Positions 1-8,381 are shown, counted from the first letter of the stretch. The stretch: 21,759 bases of DNA from an uncultured Eubacteriales bacterium (GCA_910585875.1 CAJUIK010000023.1:4602-26360); one strand, 5' to 3'. Translations and numbers: made by a program. The notes: a model not told the origin generated them from the letters alone.

Positions 1-1502
1 CTTCGGGCTTGCGGGGCATCGAAGGGATCCAGGTTCTGTGCGAATGCGACCTTTCCAACGGGCTGCCCGCCTTTGAGGTGGTGGGGCTGCCGGACGCCTC
101 GGTCAAAGAGGCTCGGGACCGGGTGCGGGCCGCGGTCAAAAACTGCGGCTTTGATTTTCCCCTGCGCCGCATCACGGTGAATTTGGCGCCGGCGGATCTG
201 AAAAAGGAGGGGCCTATTTACGACTTGCCCATCCTTCTGGGCATTCTGGCGGCCTCGGGGCAGATCCCGCCGCCCGGGCCGGACAGCTGCTTTATCGGCG
301 AGCTTTCGCTGGACGGGGGGCTGCGCCCTGCCGCCGGCGTCCTGCCCATGGCGCTGGCCGCCCGGCAGGCCGGAGTCCGGCAGATGTTCGCGCCGGCGGA
401 AAACGCCGCCGAGGCGGCGGTGGCCGAAGGGTTGACGGTCGTTCCCGTGCGGCACATTGGGGAACTGGTCGCCCATCTGCGGGGGGAGGTTTCTCTGGCG
501 CCCGCCGCCCCGTATCAATATCAAGGAGAGCCCTCCCAAGGGCCGGATTTTGCCGACGTCATGGGTCAGGAAAGCGTCAAACGGGCGCTGGAGGTGGCCG
601 CCGCCGGCTCCCATCATGTGCTGCTCATCGGCCCGCCGGGGGCGGGCAAAAGCATGATGGCCAAGCGCCTGCCCTCCATCCTGCCCGATATGGCCTATGA
701 AGAGGCTTTGGAAACCACCAAGATTTTTTCTGTGGCCGGTATGCTGGAGCCCGGCCGGCCCATGGTGAACCAGCGGCCTTTCCGCTCGCCCCATCACACT
801 GTGTCCGCCGCCGGTCTTTCGGGGGGCGGGCGGGCGCCCCGGCCCGGGGAAATCTCCCTGGCCCACAACGGCGTGCTTTTTTTGGACGAGCTGCCCGAGT
901 TCCGCCGAGACGCCTTGGAGACCTTGCGCCAGCCCTTGGAAGACGGGGCGGTTTCCATCTCCCGGGTCTCGGGCTCCTGCTCCTATCCCAGCAGGTTTAT
1001 GCTGGTGTGCGCCATGAACCCCTGCAAATGCGGGTATTACGGCCATCCTTCAGGCCGCTGCACTTGTTCGGAGCAGGCGGTGCGCCGCTACCGGCAGAAG
1101 ATTTCCGGCCCTTTGCTGGATCGCATCGATATCCATGTGGAGGCCCCTTCCGTGGGTTATGAGGAGCTGCGGGACAGAAAGCCGGCGGAGAGCTCGGAAT
1201 CCATCCGCCGCCGAGTCAATCGGGCTCGGCAGATTCAGGCGGAGCGCTACCGGGGCCGGGGCGTTTTTTGCAACGCCCAGCTGACGCCGGCCATGATGGC
1301 CGAATTCTGCACGCCGGACCCGGAAGGGGAGGCGCTGCTGGCGGCCGCTTTCCGCAGCCTGGGGCTGACGGCCCGCTCCTATGACCGGGTGCTCAAAACC
1401 GCTCGAACCATCGCGGATCTGGAAGGCGCCCAGACCATTCGGGCGGAACACATCGCCGAAGCGGTTCAATTCCGGGCCCTGGACAAAGAGCCCCTTTACT
1501 AG
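1..1502 (+). CDS. comM: ComM/YifB family Mg-chelatase-like AAA+ ATPase (5' end cut by window)
   Basis: The reading frame is open from the first complete codon (position 3) to the TAG at 1500-1502. The gene therefore begins upstream, and perhaps 8-12 N-terminal residues are missing. The N-terminal part matches the ComM/YifB ChlI-like domain (the DLSNGLPAF and VGLPDA motifs near 50-90). The AAA+ core follows, with Walker A GPPGAGKS at 630-653, Walker B VLFLDE at about 873-890, and the family signature PFRSPHHT near 780. A Cys cluster (NPCKCGYYG, then CTC) lies near 1018-1070. The C-terminal helical lid ends near 1480. ComM proteins are hexameric helicases that promote branch migration during natural transformation; in Clostridia the role is mostly assumed by homology. 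About 500 residues are visible, close to the family's usual length. No operon partner is visible downstream. Confidence 0.93.
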   Translation, partial: SGLRGIEGIQVLCECDLSNGLPAFEVVGLPDASVKEARDRVRAAVKNCGFDFPLRRITVNLAPADLKKEGPIYDLPILLGILAASGQIPPPGPDSCFIGELSLDGGLRPAAGVLPMALAARQAGVRQMFAPAENAAEAAVAEGLTVVPVRHIGELVAHLRGEVSLAPAAPYQYQGEPSQGPDFADVMGQESVKRALEVAAAGSHHVLLIGPPGAGKSMMAKRLPSILPDMAYEEALETTKIFSVAGMLEPGRPMVNQRPFRSPHHTVSAAGLSGGGRAPRPGEISLAHNGVLFLDELPEFRRDALETLRQPLEDGAVSISRVSGSCSYPSRFMLVCAMNPCKCGYYGHPSGRCTCSEQAVRRYRQKISGPLLDRIDIHVEAPSVGYEELRDRKPAESSESIRRRVNRARQIQAERYRGRGVFCNAQLTPAMMAEFCTPDPEGEALLAAAFRSLGLTARSYDRVLKTARTIADLEGAQTIRAEHIAEAVQFRALDKEPLY

Positions 1503-1770
1503 GCAAAATCAGACAATATCGTCCCTTTTATAACCTCCTGTTTATGCAGCGGTTTATAAAAGCCTGTGGATAACCGGGGCGGAGGCTGTTCAGAAACCTG
1601 TTGATTGTGTGGATAACTGTTTGAAAAACAGGCGGAGAGAGTTATGAACAGCGTGTGAAAAACCGGGAGTCGCCGGCTGGGAAAGCCGGAAATTCAACAA
1701 TCAGTAATCGGCGCTTTACACAGGCGCCGAGGGGCGCGGCAGAAACTTTGAAAAGGGGGAGCAAAGAACA
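1503..1770. promoter_or_regulatory. AT-rich intergenic region with clustered DnaA boxes
   Basis: Two perfect 9-mers TGTGGATAA (the reverse complement of TTATCCACA) lie at 1565-1573 and 1608-1616. They have the same orientation and are 43 bp apart, about four helical turns. A degenerate copy, TTATGAACA (two mismatches), is at 1642-1650, and TGTGAAAAA (two mismatches) is at 1654-1662. The left part (1503-1562) is markedly AT-rich for this GC-rich window and contains a near-inverted repeat, CTTTTATAACC at 1525-1535 and GGTTTATAAAAG at 1551-1562. A perfect 6-bp hairpin, CTGTTT/AAACAG, lies at 1617-1631. The layout could be a DnaA-titration or DnaA-regulated site, or a minor origin-like element. 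No dnaA or dnaN gene is visible. Confidence 0.6.
1621..1648 (+). promoter_or_regulatory. Possible sigma70-type promoter for the 1771 gene
   Basis: TTGAAA (1621-1626, 5/6 to the -35 consensus) is followed after 16 bp by TATGAA (1643-1648, 4/6 to the -10). It overlaps the degenerate DnaA box at 1642-1650 and sits just after the perfect box at 1608-1616, so DnaA could modulate it. The match is modest and chance is possible. Confidence 0.35.
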
Positions 1771-2532
1771 ATGGACGGTAAAAAAAGCGCTTACGAAACC
1801 TGGATGGAGGAACAGACCGACCTGGCGAAAAGCGTTCGCCAGTATCAATGGCAGACGACGGGTATTTTGGCGGCGGCGGCCGCCGCGGTGATTCTGTTGA
1901 CGGCGTTTTTCTGCTGGTTTGCCGCCCATTGGATCCAATCCGCTTGGATCGCCCTGTCGGTCGTCGCCTGCGCGATGCTGACGATGCTGTTGGCGGAGAT
2001 TTGGACCCAAAAGCCCGGCCTGACGCTGGAAAGCTATCGGCGCAGAAACCGGCGGGCGCTGAAAGCCATGACGGCGGAGGAGCGGGAGGAGTTTGCCCAG
2101 GATCAGCTGGAGGCCCTCCAGGACCCGGCCCGCTGCCTGGAGGCGGACCCGGATTTGTTGTTCTTCCGTGAAGAGGCGCCGTTTCGCTTTACGCTGGGCC
2201 GGCGGTATGCCTGCATGACCGGGGGCAGAGGATACGGCCCTCGGGTGGTGGAGCTGTCCCAGGTGCTGCTGGCCCGGCCCCTGCGGCGGCGCAGCGCCTG
2301 GCCTTTGGCAGATAAAGCGCTGGACTTGGTTTTTCCGAAGGACGAAGGAGCCCAGCAGTTTGGCATCTGTTTTGAGCGGCGGGGGCGGACCCCAAAACCC
2401 CGTCAGACGACGATGGTTTTTGAAACAGAAGGCAGCCAGAAAGAAGCCCTGGCCATGCTGCGCTTCCATTTCAACGGCGAGATCTGGTGGAAATCCGATT
2501 CCCCCGGCCCGTCGCTGCGCATTGTGAAATAA
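1771..2532 (+). CDS. Hypothetical two-helix membrane protein
   Basis: 253 residues; I do not recognise the family. The ATG follows a purine-rich AAGGGGGAG at a usual distance. Residues 1-28 are polar. Two hydrophobic segments at about 30-51 and 56-77 form a likely membrane hairpin with a very short connecting loop. A soluble, charged domain of about 175 residues follows, rich in Arg and Glu, with short beta-like stretches near the C-terminus (around residues 200-245). This resembles the general layout of small proteins with a membrane hairpin and a cytoplasmic PH-like or YcxB-like domain, but I cannot show homology. The gene stands alone between the DnaA-box region and a terminator and converges on the ABC transporter operon. 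Base composition matches its neighbours. Confidence 0.8.
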   Translation: MDGKKSAYETWMEEQTDLAKSVRQYQWQTTGILAAAAAAVILLTAFFCWFAAHWIQSAWIALSVVACAMLTMLLAEIWTQKPGLTLESYRRRNRRALKAMTAEEREEFAQDQLEALQDPARCLEADPDLLFFREEAPFRFTLGRRYACMTGGRGYGPRVVELSQVLLARPLRRRSAWPLADKALDLVFPKDEGAQQFGICFERRGRTPKPRQTTMVFETEGSQKEALAMLRFHFNGEIWWKSDSPGPSLRIVK

Positions 2533-2573
2533 AAAAACCGCCCCGTGAATCTATGAGTTTCACGGGGCGGTTT
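2531..2573 (-). terminator. Strong rho-independent terminator, probably bidirectional
   Basis: A perfect 15-bp stem pairs 2535-2549 (AAACCGCCCCGTGAA) with 2559-2573, with a 9-nt loop. Read on the minus strand it is followed by a run of seven T, which makes it a classical terminator for the transporter operon. In the plus direction only three T follow within the stem, so termination of the 1771 gene is probably weaker. It lies between the two convergent stop codons. Confidence 0.93.
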
Positions 2574-2585
2574 CTGGTTTGGATC

Positions 2586-3563
2586 CTATTTATCGTAGAG
2601 CCAGCAGGCCACAAAGTGGCCGGGCTCGGCTTCACGCAAAACGGGCTGCTCTTGGCCGCACCGGTCGGTCCGGTGTTGACAGCGGCTGCTGAAGCGGCAG
2701 CCGGGGGGCGGGTTCAGCGGGCTGGGAACCTCGCCGGCCAAGATGGATTTTTTCCGCTCCCGAGAGGCTTTGGGGTCCGCGATGGGGGCGGCGGCCAACA
2801 GAGCCTGGGCGTAGGGATGCAGCGGGCGGCGGTACAGCTCGTCGGCGCCGGCCGTCTCCGCCATTTTGCCCAGGTACATGATGCCGATTCGGTCGGAAAT
2901 ATGTTTGACCATGGAAAGGTCGTGGGCGATGAACAACATCGTCAGCTGACGGTCTTTTTGCAGCCGCACCAGCAGATTGACAATCTGGGCTTGGATGGAC
3001 ACGTCCAGGGCGGAAATAGGCTCGTCGCAGAACAGGAATTCCGGGTTCACGGCCAAGGCCCGGGCGATGCCGATGCGTTGGCGCTGGCCGCCGGAAAATT
3101 CGTGGACGTTGCGCATGGCGTGTTCGGCGTTGAGGCCCACCATATCCAGCAGCTCCAGCACCATCCGCTCCTCTTCCCGCCGCCCCTTGGCCATTTTGTG
3201 GATGCGGAGGCCCTCCGCCACAATATCGTAGACCTTCTGATGGGGGTCCAGAGAAGCGTAAGGGTCCTGGAAAATCATCTGGGCTCGGCTGGTGAAATCA
3301 AAGCGCTCCGCCTTGCTCATGGCGTGGACGTCCTTGCCGTTGAACAGCACTTGGCCGGCTGTGGGCTTCAGCATCCCCATACAGGTTTTGCCGCAGGTGG
3401 TTTTGCCGCAGCCGCTTTCGCCCACAATGCCAAAAGTCTCGCCTTTTTGGATAAAGAAGGACACGTCGTCCACCGCTTTGAGCGAGCCTTTGTGCTTCAC
3501 AGGGTAGTGTTTGCACAGGTTTTTGACTTCCAGCACCGGGGTTTGATCGGATATATTAGCCAT
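2586..3563 (-). CDS. dppF: Peptide/nickel-type ABC transporter ATP-binding protein (DppF/OppF class)
   Basis: 325 residues. This is the second nucleotide-binding subunit of the importer and energises uptake through the two permeases. Visible motifs are Walker A GESGCGKT (residues 48-55), the ABC signature FSGGQRQR, and Walker B LFCDEP followed by ISALDVS. The switch histidine is in FIAHDLS. The C-terminal oligopeptide/dipeptide (oligo_HPY) extension carries spaced cysteines (CRFSSRC, then C). The ATG at 3563 has AGGAGG upstream and overlaps the end of the preceding ATPase gene by 8 bp, implying translational coupling. It is the last gene of the operon, followed by the strong terminator. The Dpp, Opp, App and Nik paralogues cannot be told apart from sequence alone, so the symbol indicates the class only. 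Confidence 0.93.
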   Translation of the reverse strand: MANISDQTPVLEVKNLCKHYPVKHKGSLKAVDDVSFFIQKGETFGIVGESGCGKTTCGKTCMGMLKPTAGQVLFNGKDVHAMSKAERFDFTSRAQMIFQDPYASLDPHQKVYDIVAEGLRIHKMAKGRREEERMVLELLDMVGLNAEHAMRNVHEFSGGQRQRIGIARALAVNPEFLFCDEPISALDVSIQAQIVNLLVRLQKDRQLTMLFIAHDLSMVKHISDRIGIMYLGKMAETAGADELYRRPLHPYAQALLAAAPIADPKASRERKKSILAGEVPSPLNPPPGCRFSSRCQHRTDRCGQEQPVLREAEPGHFVACWLYDK

Positions 3564-4587
3564 GAAGGGCGCCTCCTGTCTGAAACGGTACGCCGGTTAC
3601 GTCGGCCCGAGGGTCGGTAAGCCAGCAGGCGGTTTGGTGTCCGCCGGCCACTGTGACGTTGGGCGGATCGTGGGCGGCGCACACCGCCATGGCGTAAGGG
3701 CAGCGGCTGCAAAAGGCGCAGCCCGCCGGCGGATGAACGGCGTCTGGAATGGTTCCTTCGATGGCGGCCAGGGGCTTTTTGGAGTCCCAGTCCAGGCGGG
3801 GGGTGGAGTTCATCAGCGCCCAGGTATAGGGATGGCGGGGGTCGTAAAAGATATCGTCGCCGGAGCCCCGCTCCACAATTTTGCCAGCGTACATGACGAT
3901 GATATCGTCCGCCATATCCGCCACCACCCCCAGGTCGTGGGTGATCATGACGATGGCCATGCCCAGCCGCTTTTGCAGATCCTTCATCAGCTCCAGGATT
4001 TGGGCTTGGATGGTCACGTCCAGAGCGGTGGTCGGCTCGTCGGCGATGAGCAGGGCGGGCTTTGTGATCATGGCGGTGGCGATCATGATGCGCTGACGCT
4101 GGCCGCCGGAGAGTTCATGGGGGTATTTGGCCATGCAGCTTTCCGCATCCGGGATGCCCGCCATGTCGATCATCTCCGCCGCCCGCCGGCGCAGCTGGCC
4201 CAGCGGCAGGTTTTCCTCGTTGTGGTTTTTCAGATTTTCGATAATCTGTTTGCCCACGGGGACGGTGGGGTTCAGTGAAACCAGAGCGTCCTGAAAGATC
4301 ATGGAGCATTCTTTGCCCCGGAAAGCGCTCCATTCCCGTTTGGAAAACTCCAGCACGTTCCGGCCGTTATACAGGATCTGGCTTCCTTCTTTGATTTTGC
4401 CGGGCCGTTCAATGAGGCCCATCAGCGATTTGGAGGCCACGGTTTTGCCGCAGCCGCTTTCGCCCACCAGGGCGGTAGTCTTGCCCTGGGACAGGGTGAA
4501 GGAGATATCCCGCACCGAATGGACTTCGCCGGCGTAGGTAAAATAAGATACCGAAAGATTTTTCACTTCTACCAAAGGGGTTTCCAT
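3556..4587 (-). CDS. dppD: Peptide/nickel-type ABC transporter ATP-binding protein (DppD/OppD class)
   Basis: 343 residues, the first of the paired ATPases. Walker A GESGCGKT is at residues 42-49. The other core motifs are the signature LSGGQRQR, Walker B LLIADEPT, D-loop ALDVT and the switch His in MITHDLG. The C-terminal extension has a cysteine-rich stretch, CAFCSRCPYAMAVC, with a later Cys, as seen in DppD/OppD proteins where such cysteines can hold an iron-sulfur cluster. The start at 4587 lies 18 nt after the permease stop. The AGGAGG overlapping that stop is about 13 nt from the ATG, a little long. Substrate is decided by the binding protein, not by this subunit; the symbol indicates the class only. 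Confidence 0.93.
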   Translation of the reverse strand: METPLVEVKNLSVSYFTYAGEVHSVRDISFTLSQGKTTALVGESGCGKTVASKSLMGLIERPGKIKEGSQILYNGRNVLEFSKREWSAFRGKECSMIFQDALVSLNPTVPVGKQIIENLKNHNEENLPLGQLRRRAAEMIDMAGIPDAESCMAKYPHELSGGQRQRIMIATAMITKPALLIADEPTTALDVTIQAQILELMKDLQKRLGMAIVMITHDLGVVADMADDIIVMYAGKIVERGSGDDIFYDPRHPYTWALMNSTPRLDWDSKKPLAAIEGTIPDAVHPPAGCAFCSRCPYAMAVCAAHDPPNVTVAGGHQTACWLTDPRADVTGVPFQTGGALHG

Positions 4588-4605
4588 CTTGCGTTCCGCG
4601 CCTCC

Positions 4606-5550
4606 TTATTTGACGATTTTGGGTTCCAGGGCGCTGCGCAGCACGTCGCCCAAGATGTTGAAGCTGAGCACGGTGAGCAGCACCAGAGCGCCGGGGTAAA
4701 CGGCCATCATGGGCCGGTCCAGAATGGAGGCCTGGGCGGCTTGGAGCATACTGCCCCAGGAGGCGTGGGGAATGGAGATGCCCAGCCCCAGGAAGCTCAG
4801 GGAGGATTCTGTCAGAATGGCGCTGGCCACGCCCAGGCTGGCGGCCACAATCACCGGCCCCATGATATTGGGCAGGATATGATGGACGGCGACGCGCAGG
4901 CTGCCCGCCCCCAAATTGCGGGAAGCGGCCACAAAATCCCGGGCCTTGAGGGACATGGTTTCCGCCCGGGTGACGCGGGCCACAGAGGCCCAGGAAAACA
5001 GGCTCAGCACCATGATCAGGGTGGTCATGCCCGGTTTGAGCATGGTGTTGAGCACGATCATCAGCAACATACTGGGCAGCGCCAAAAAGATATCGGTAAA
5101 GCGCATGAGCAGCATATCCAGCTTGCCGCCGATGTAACCGGAAAAAATACCGATTACGGCGCCGATGCAAATGGTGACGAGCATGGCGGAAAAGCCCACT
5201 GTCAGCGAAACCCGGCCCCCGTATAGAGCCCGGGTGAAATAGGAGCGGCCAAATTCGTCTGTGCCGAACCAATGCTGGGCGGAGGGGGGCTGAAATTTGT
5301 TGGGCAGGTCGATGGCGTTGGGATCATAAGGGCTGAAGGGGGCGATCAGCGCGCCGATTATCATGGTCAGCAGAAAAATGCAGGCGAAAATCGCCATGGG
5401 ATTGCCGCCGATTTCCTTCAGCAGCTCTTTCCAGACGCTGCGGCGGTAGACGGTTCCCAGGTCCTTTTCTTTTTTCTCAATGCGTTGGAAATCCAGCTCG
5501 GTCAGCGCGGGCGCCGCCGGCCGGCCGGCAGAAATAGATTTATTTTCCAT
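4606..5550 (-). CDS. dppC: Peptide/nickel-type ABC transporter permease (DppC/OppC class)
   Basis: 314 residues. It is an inner-membrane permease that pairs with the upstream DppB-class subunit to form the translocation channel. The N-terminal cytoplasmic stretch of about 50 residues and the first hydrophobic helix (about 53-72) are typical of the OppC N-terminal domain. A periplasmic region containing HWFGTDEFGRS follows, which is diagnostic for DppC/OppC/NikC. The EAA loop, which contacts the ATPase, is visible as DFVAASRNLGAG through HHILPN. About six membrane segments can be counted. The ATG at 5550 overlaps the end of the preceding permease gene by 11 bp and has an AAAGGGGGA site upstream, indicating tight co-expression. 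Confidence 0.93.
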   Translation of the reverse strand: MENKSISAGRPAAPALTELDFQRIEKKEKDLGTVYRRSVWKELLKEIGGNPMAIFACIFLLTMIIGALIAPFSPYDPNAIDLPNKFQPPSAQHWFGTDEFGRSYFTRALYGGRVSLTVGFSAMLVTICIGAVIGIFSGYIGGKLDMLLMRFTDIFLALPSMLLMIVLNTMLKPGMTTLIMVLSLFSWASVARVTRAETMSLKARDFVAASRNLGAGSLRVAVHHILPNIMGPVIVAASLGVASAILTESSLSFLGLGISIPHASWGSMLQAAQASILDRPMMAVYPGALVLLTVLSFNILGDVLRSALEPKIVK

Positions 5551-6508
5551 GAGCTTCGTCTATCCCCCTTTTGATTCTCGGGTCCGCGAAGGAATACAAG
5601 ATATCCGCTGTGAAATTGCCGACGACCAGAATCGCGCCGGACAGCATAACATAGGCCATGATGACGGGATAATCCCGCTTGCCTATGGCCTCCATAGCGA
5701 AACTGCCCACCCCGGGCCAGCCGAAGACGCTCTCGATGATGAACGAGCCGCAGACCAGAGAGGCCATGTTCATACCCAGCAGGGTGATGATGGGCAACAG
5801 GGTGTTTTTGAGCACATGATGGGAGAGGATTTTGCCGGGCAGGGTCCCTCTGGCCTTGGCGGCCAGCACATACTCTTCGCTGAGCTGTCCGATGGCGTTG
5901 GCCCGCACATACCGGGTGTAAGAGGCCATGTGGCTCAGGGCCATGGTTATCACCGGCATAAACATATGGGCCAAGGTATCCGGCAGCGTGTCGACGCCCA
6001 CCGAGTGCATCCCCGAGGAGGGCAGCCAGTGGAGCTTGGCGGTGAACAGGATGATCATCAGCATCCCAAAATAGAAGGAGGGGATGGACATCCCGAAATA
6101 GGCGAAGGCGCTGACGGCGTTGTCTACCCAGGTGTTCTTTTTATAGGCGGCGATCAGCCCCAGCGGAATGGCCAAGGCCAGCGAGGCCAGCAGGGAGACG
6201 CCCATCAGCAGGATGGTGGAGGGCAGGCGGCGGGCCAGCAGGGGCCAGACCGGGGTTTTGGAGGCCAAGGAGTTGCCGAAGTTTCCTCGAATCGCCTCCC
6301 GCGCCCAGCCCAGATATTGCTCCGGCAGGCTTTTGTCCAGCCCCAGCATTTCAATGACGGCCTGTTGCTCCTCTTCAGTCATATCCGGGCTCAGGTACAT
6401 GGAGGAGATGTCGCCTGGCGCGATATAGATGACGGCGAAAGAGAAAAAGGAGATCAAAACCATCACCACAGCCAGCTGCCCAAATTTGCGCAGACAATAT
6501 TTCAGCAT
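5540..6508 (-). CDS. dppB: Peptide/nickel-type ABC transporter permease (DppB/OppB class)
   Basis: 322 residues. The first membrane helix is near residues 9-30. A periplasmic segment follows with GLDKSLPEQYLGWAREAI and GNFGNS, characteristic of DppB/OppB. After it come about five further membrane helices and the EAA loop (EEYVLAAKARG through KNTLLPII). The ending ADILYSFADPRIK is the standard family terminus. The start at 6508 has AAAGGA at good spacing. It is separated from the binding-protein gene by 107 bp holding a nested hairpin (6532-6590). Gene order in the operon is binding protein, DppB, DppC, DppD, DppF. Confidence 0.93.
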   Translation of the reverse strand: MLKYCLRKFGQLAVVMVLISFFSFAVIYIAPGDISSMYLSPDMTEEEQQAVIEMLGLDKSLPEQYLGWAREAIRGNFGNSLASKTPVWPLLARRLPSTILLMGVSLLASLALAIPLGLIAAYKKNTWVDNAVSAFAYFGMSIPSFYFGMLMIILFTAKLHWLPSSGMHSVGVDTLPDTLAHMFMPVITMALSHMASYTRYVRANAIGQLSEEYVLAAKARGTLPGKILSHHVLKNTLLPIITLLGMNMASLVCGSFIIESVFGWPGVGSFAMEAIGKRDYPVIMAYVMLSGAILVVGNFTADILYSFADPRIKRGIDEAHGK

Positions 6509-6531
6509 TGTTTGTTCCTTTCTCCGGCGCC

Positions 6532-6590
6532 GCCGGGGCGTTTGGGTTTGGAAAAGGGGCCGCCCGTCCGGCGGCCCCTGACGCCCCGGC
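6532..6590 (-). promoter_or_regulatory. Nested intercistronic stem-loop between binding protein and permease genes
   Basis: The inner stem pairs 6555-6564 with 6570-6579 (10 bp, perfect, 5-nt loop). On the minus strand it is followed by TTTT. The outer stem pairs 6532-6541 with 6581-6590 (10 bp, perfect). The outer 3' arm on the transcript lies just upstream of the AAAGGA site of the permease gene. A hairpin here is expected to act as a partial terminator or as an mRNA 3'-end stabiliser, keeping the binding protein in excess over the permeases. Confidence 0.7.
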
Positions 6591-6615
6591 AGTCCGACAG
6601 TTGCGGCGGGCTCGA

Positions 6616-8262
6616 TTAACCGTTGACGGAGATGCCCATGTAGTCCGCGAATTCAGGCACGATGGGCACGCAGTCCAGGCCAGTGACGTTTTTCTGGGAA
6701 ACCAGAATGTAGTTGGTGTAAGTCAGAGGATAGATGCGGAACTCTTCCAGCGCCTCTTTCTGCACTTCGGCGGCCAGGGCCTTGGCCTCGTCGGGGTTGG
6801 TCAGCGTGTTGATTTTGAAAGCCTTCTGGCCGATCTCTTCGCTGAAGCCCCAGGCGCCGTCTGTGCGGTTCAGGTAGCTATAGGCCTGGTTCAGGGTGCG
6901 GCCCCGCATGGAATCCCAGCCGTTGGTGCCCAGGTCCCAGGTGTTTTCTTGGCCGCTGCCATAGAGCATGGCGAAGAAGCGGGGGAAGAAGGTGGAGGAA
7001 TCCAGACCTTCGATTTGCAGGTTGACGCCGATCTGGGCCAGCTGCTGCTGGAGCACAACGGCCACAGCCTCCATGTTGGGCCGGTCGGCGTTGTAGACAT
7101 AAACCAGGGTCTTGCCCTCCAAGCCAGAGGATTTGGCCAGCTCTTTGGCCTTCTCCAGGTCTTGGGAATAGCTCTTGCAGTTGGGGTCATAGAGGGAGAG
7201 GTCCGGGGTCAGGATGCTGTTGGCCGGCTGGGCCAGCTCGTCGGAGCCGTAGGCGCCGTCGATGACTTGCTGGCAGTCGATGGCATAGAACAGGGCCTGA
7301 CGCTGTTCGTCCGTCAGGTTGGCGGGGCCGAAGGGGTTGATTTGCAGGTAGTTCAGCCGGGCTTCGGAGAAGGAATACATATTATATTTGTCGGTCTGGG
7401 CGCTGTATTTCTCGATTTCCTCGGCGGTAGTCAGGCGCATATAGTCAATTTCTCCGTTTTCAAAGGCGATGGCCCGGGTGGAGCCGGAGCCGATGACTTT
7501 CATCACCACATTTTTCACCGGAGGAACGCCGCGGTAATAGTCCTGCCGAGCCTCGAAGACGATGCTGTCCTCGTTGATTTCTTTGACAATGTAGGGGCCG
7601 GAGGTGACGATATCCGTGGTGGTATAAGTGGTCTGGTCGTCCATCAGCTTCTGGGCGTCGCCGTCGAATACATGGGCGGGGAAGACCACGGCGCCGCTGA
7701 GGGAGACAATGTAATAGGAGTAGGGCTCAGGCAGCACAAATTCCATGGTTTTGTCGTCTTTGGCCGTCATTGTCACAGGCTGGCCGTTGACGGCGCCCCA
7801 GCTCACCCGGCCGTTGCGCAGCATATAGTAGTCGTAAGTAAACTGGATGTCCTTGGTGGTGATGGGGGTCCCGTCGCTCCAGTTGGCGTCGTCGTGGATG
7901 TGCAGCGTGTATGTCAGGCCGTCTTCCGAGATATCCAGCTTGTCGGCCAAATAGAAATCCACGCCGCCCTGGGAATTTTCCAGGAAAAACCGATCATAGA
8001 TGGGCCGCGTCATGGAGGTGTAGTCGTCGCTGCCGCCGGTGCTGGGGGCCAGGTTGTCCGGCATATAGCTGATGGCGACGGTGAACGTGTCTTTTTCTTC
8101 AGCCGGCTCAGAGTCGCCTTCCGGTTTCTGCTGGTCGGCGTCGTTGACTCCGGGATTTTCCTGGTTCGGCTTGTCTTCCGGCGCCTCATCTTTGGCGCAG
8201 CCGGCCATGAGGGAAAGCGTCATAGCGGCGGCGGCCAGCAGTGCGATGATTCTCTTCTTCAT
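6616..8262 (-). CDS. Peptide/nickel ABC transporter substrate-binding lipoprotein (SBP family 5)
   Basis: 548 residues from the ATG at 8262, chosen because AAAGGAG lies just upstream and the protein then begins with a perfect lipoprotein signal. That signal has a KKR n-region, an Ala/Leu-rich core, and lipobox LMAGC with the lipidated Cys at residue 22. A Glu/Asp/Pro/Asn-rich linker (about 23-55) tethers the domain to the membrane. The rest is a family 5 extracellular solute-binding fold: the opening TFTVAISYMPDNLAPS, LTYTLHIHDDANWSDGTPITTKDIQFTYDY split over the usual signature region, and SGPYIVKE. It captures the substrate outside the cell and delivers it to the permeases. It is first in the operon. 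Substrate (peptide, nickel chelate or other) cannot be inferred. An in-frame extension up to 8364 lacks a good start and would spoil the signal peptide. Confidence 0.93.
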   Translation of the reverse strand: MKKRIIALLAAAAMTLSLMAGCAKDEAPEDKPNQENPGVNDADQQKPEGDSEPAEEKDTFTVAISYMPDNLAPSTGGSDDYTSMTRPIYDRFFLENSQGGVDFYLADKLDISEDGLTYTLHIHDDANWSDGTPITTKDIQFTYDYYMLRNGRVSWGAVNGQPVTMTAKDDKTMEFVLPEPYSYYIVSLSGAVVFPAHVFDGDAQKLMDDQTTYTTTDIVTSGPYIVKEINEDSIVFEARQDYYRGVPPVKNVVMKVIGSGSTRAIAFENGEIDYMRLTTAEEIEKYSAQTDKYNMYSFSEARLNYLQINPFGPANLTDEQRQALFYAIDCQQVIDGAYGSDELAQPANSILTPDLSLYDPNCKSYSQDLEKAKELAKSSGLEGKTLVYVYNADRPNMEAVAVVLQQQLAQIGVNLQIEGLDSSTFFPRFFAMLYGSGQENTWDLGTNGWDSMRGRTLNQAYSYLNRTDGAWGFSEEIGQKAFKINTLTNPDEAKALAAEVQKEALEEFRIYPLTYTNYILVSQKNVTGLDCVPIVPEFADYMGISVNG

Positions 8263-8381
8263 ACAAGAGCTCCTTTCGTCCGGGCGGAACCCGGCAGTCA
8301 AAAATGAAGTAATAGGGGCGGGTTGAGGCAAAAAAGGAAAGTCTTCGGCGGATTTCCTCCCCATTCGCCCGTTGCGTTTAG

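Noticed and set aside
2487..3620. Plus-strand open frame of 377 codons opposite the DppF ATPase gene
   Set aside because: It overlaps the terminator and a clear ABC ATPase on the other strand and has no family features.
8263..8375. Possible riboswitch in the binding-protein leader
   Set aside because: The leader is short, has only a small 5-bp hairpin before the ribosome site, and matches no riboswitch class I can recognise.
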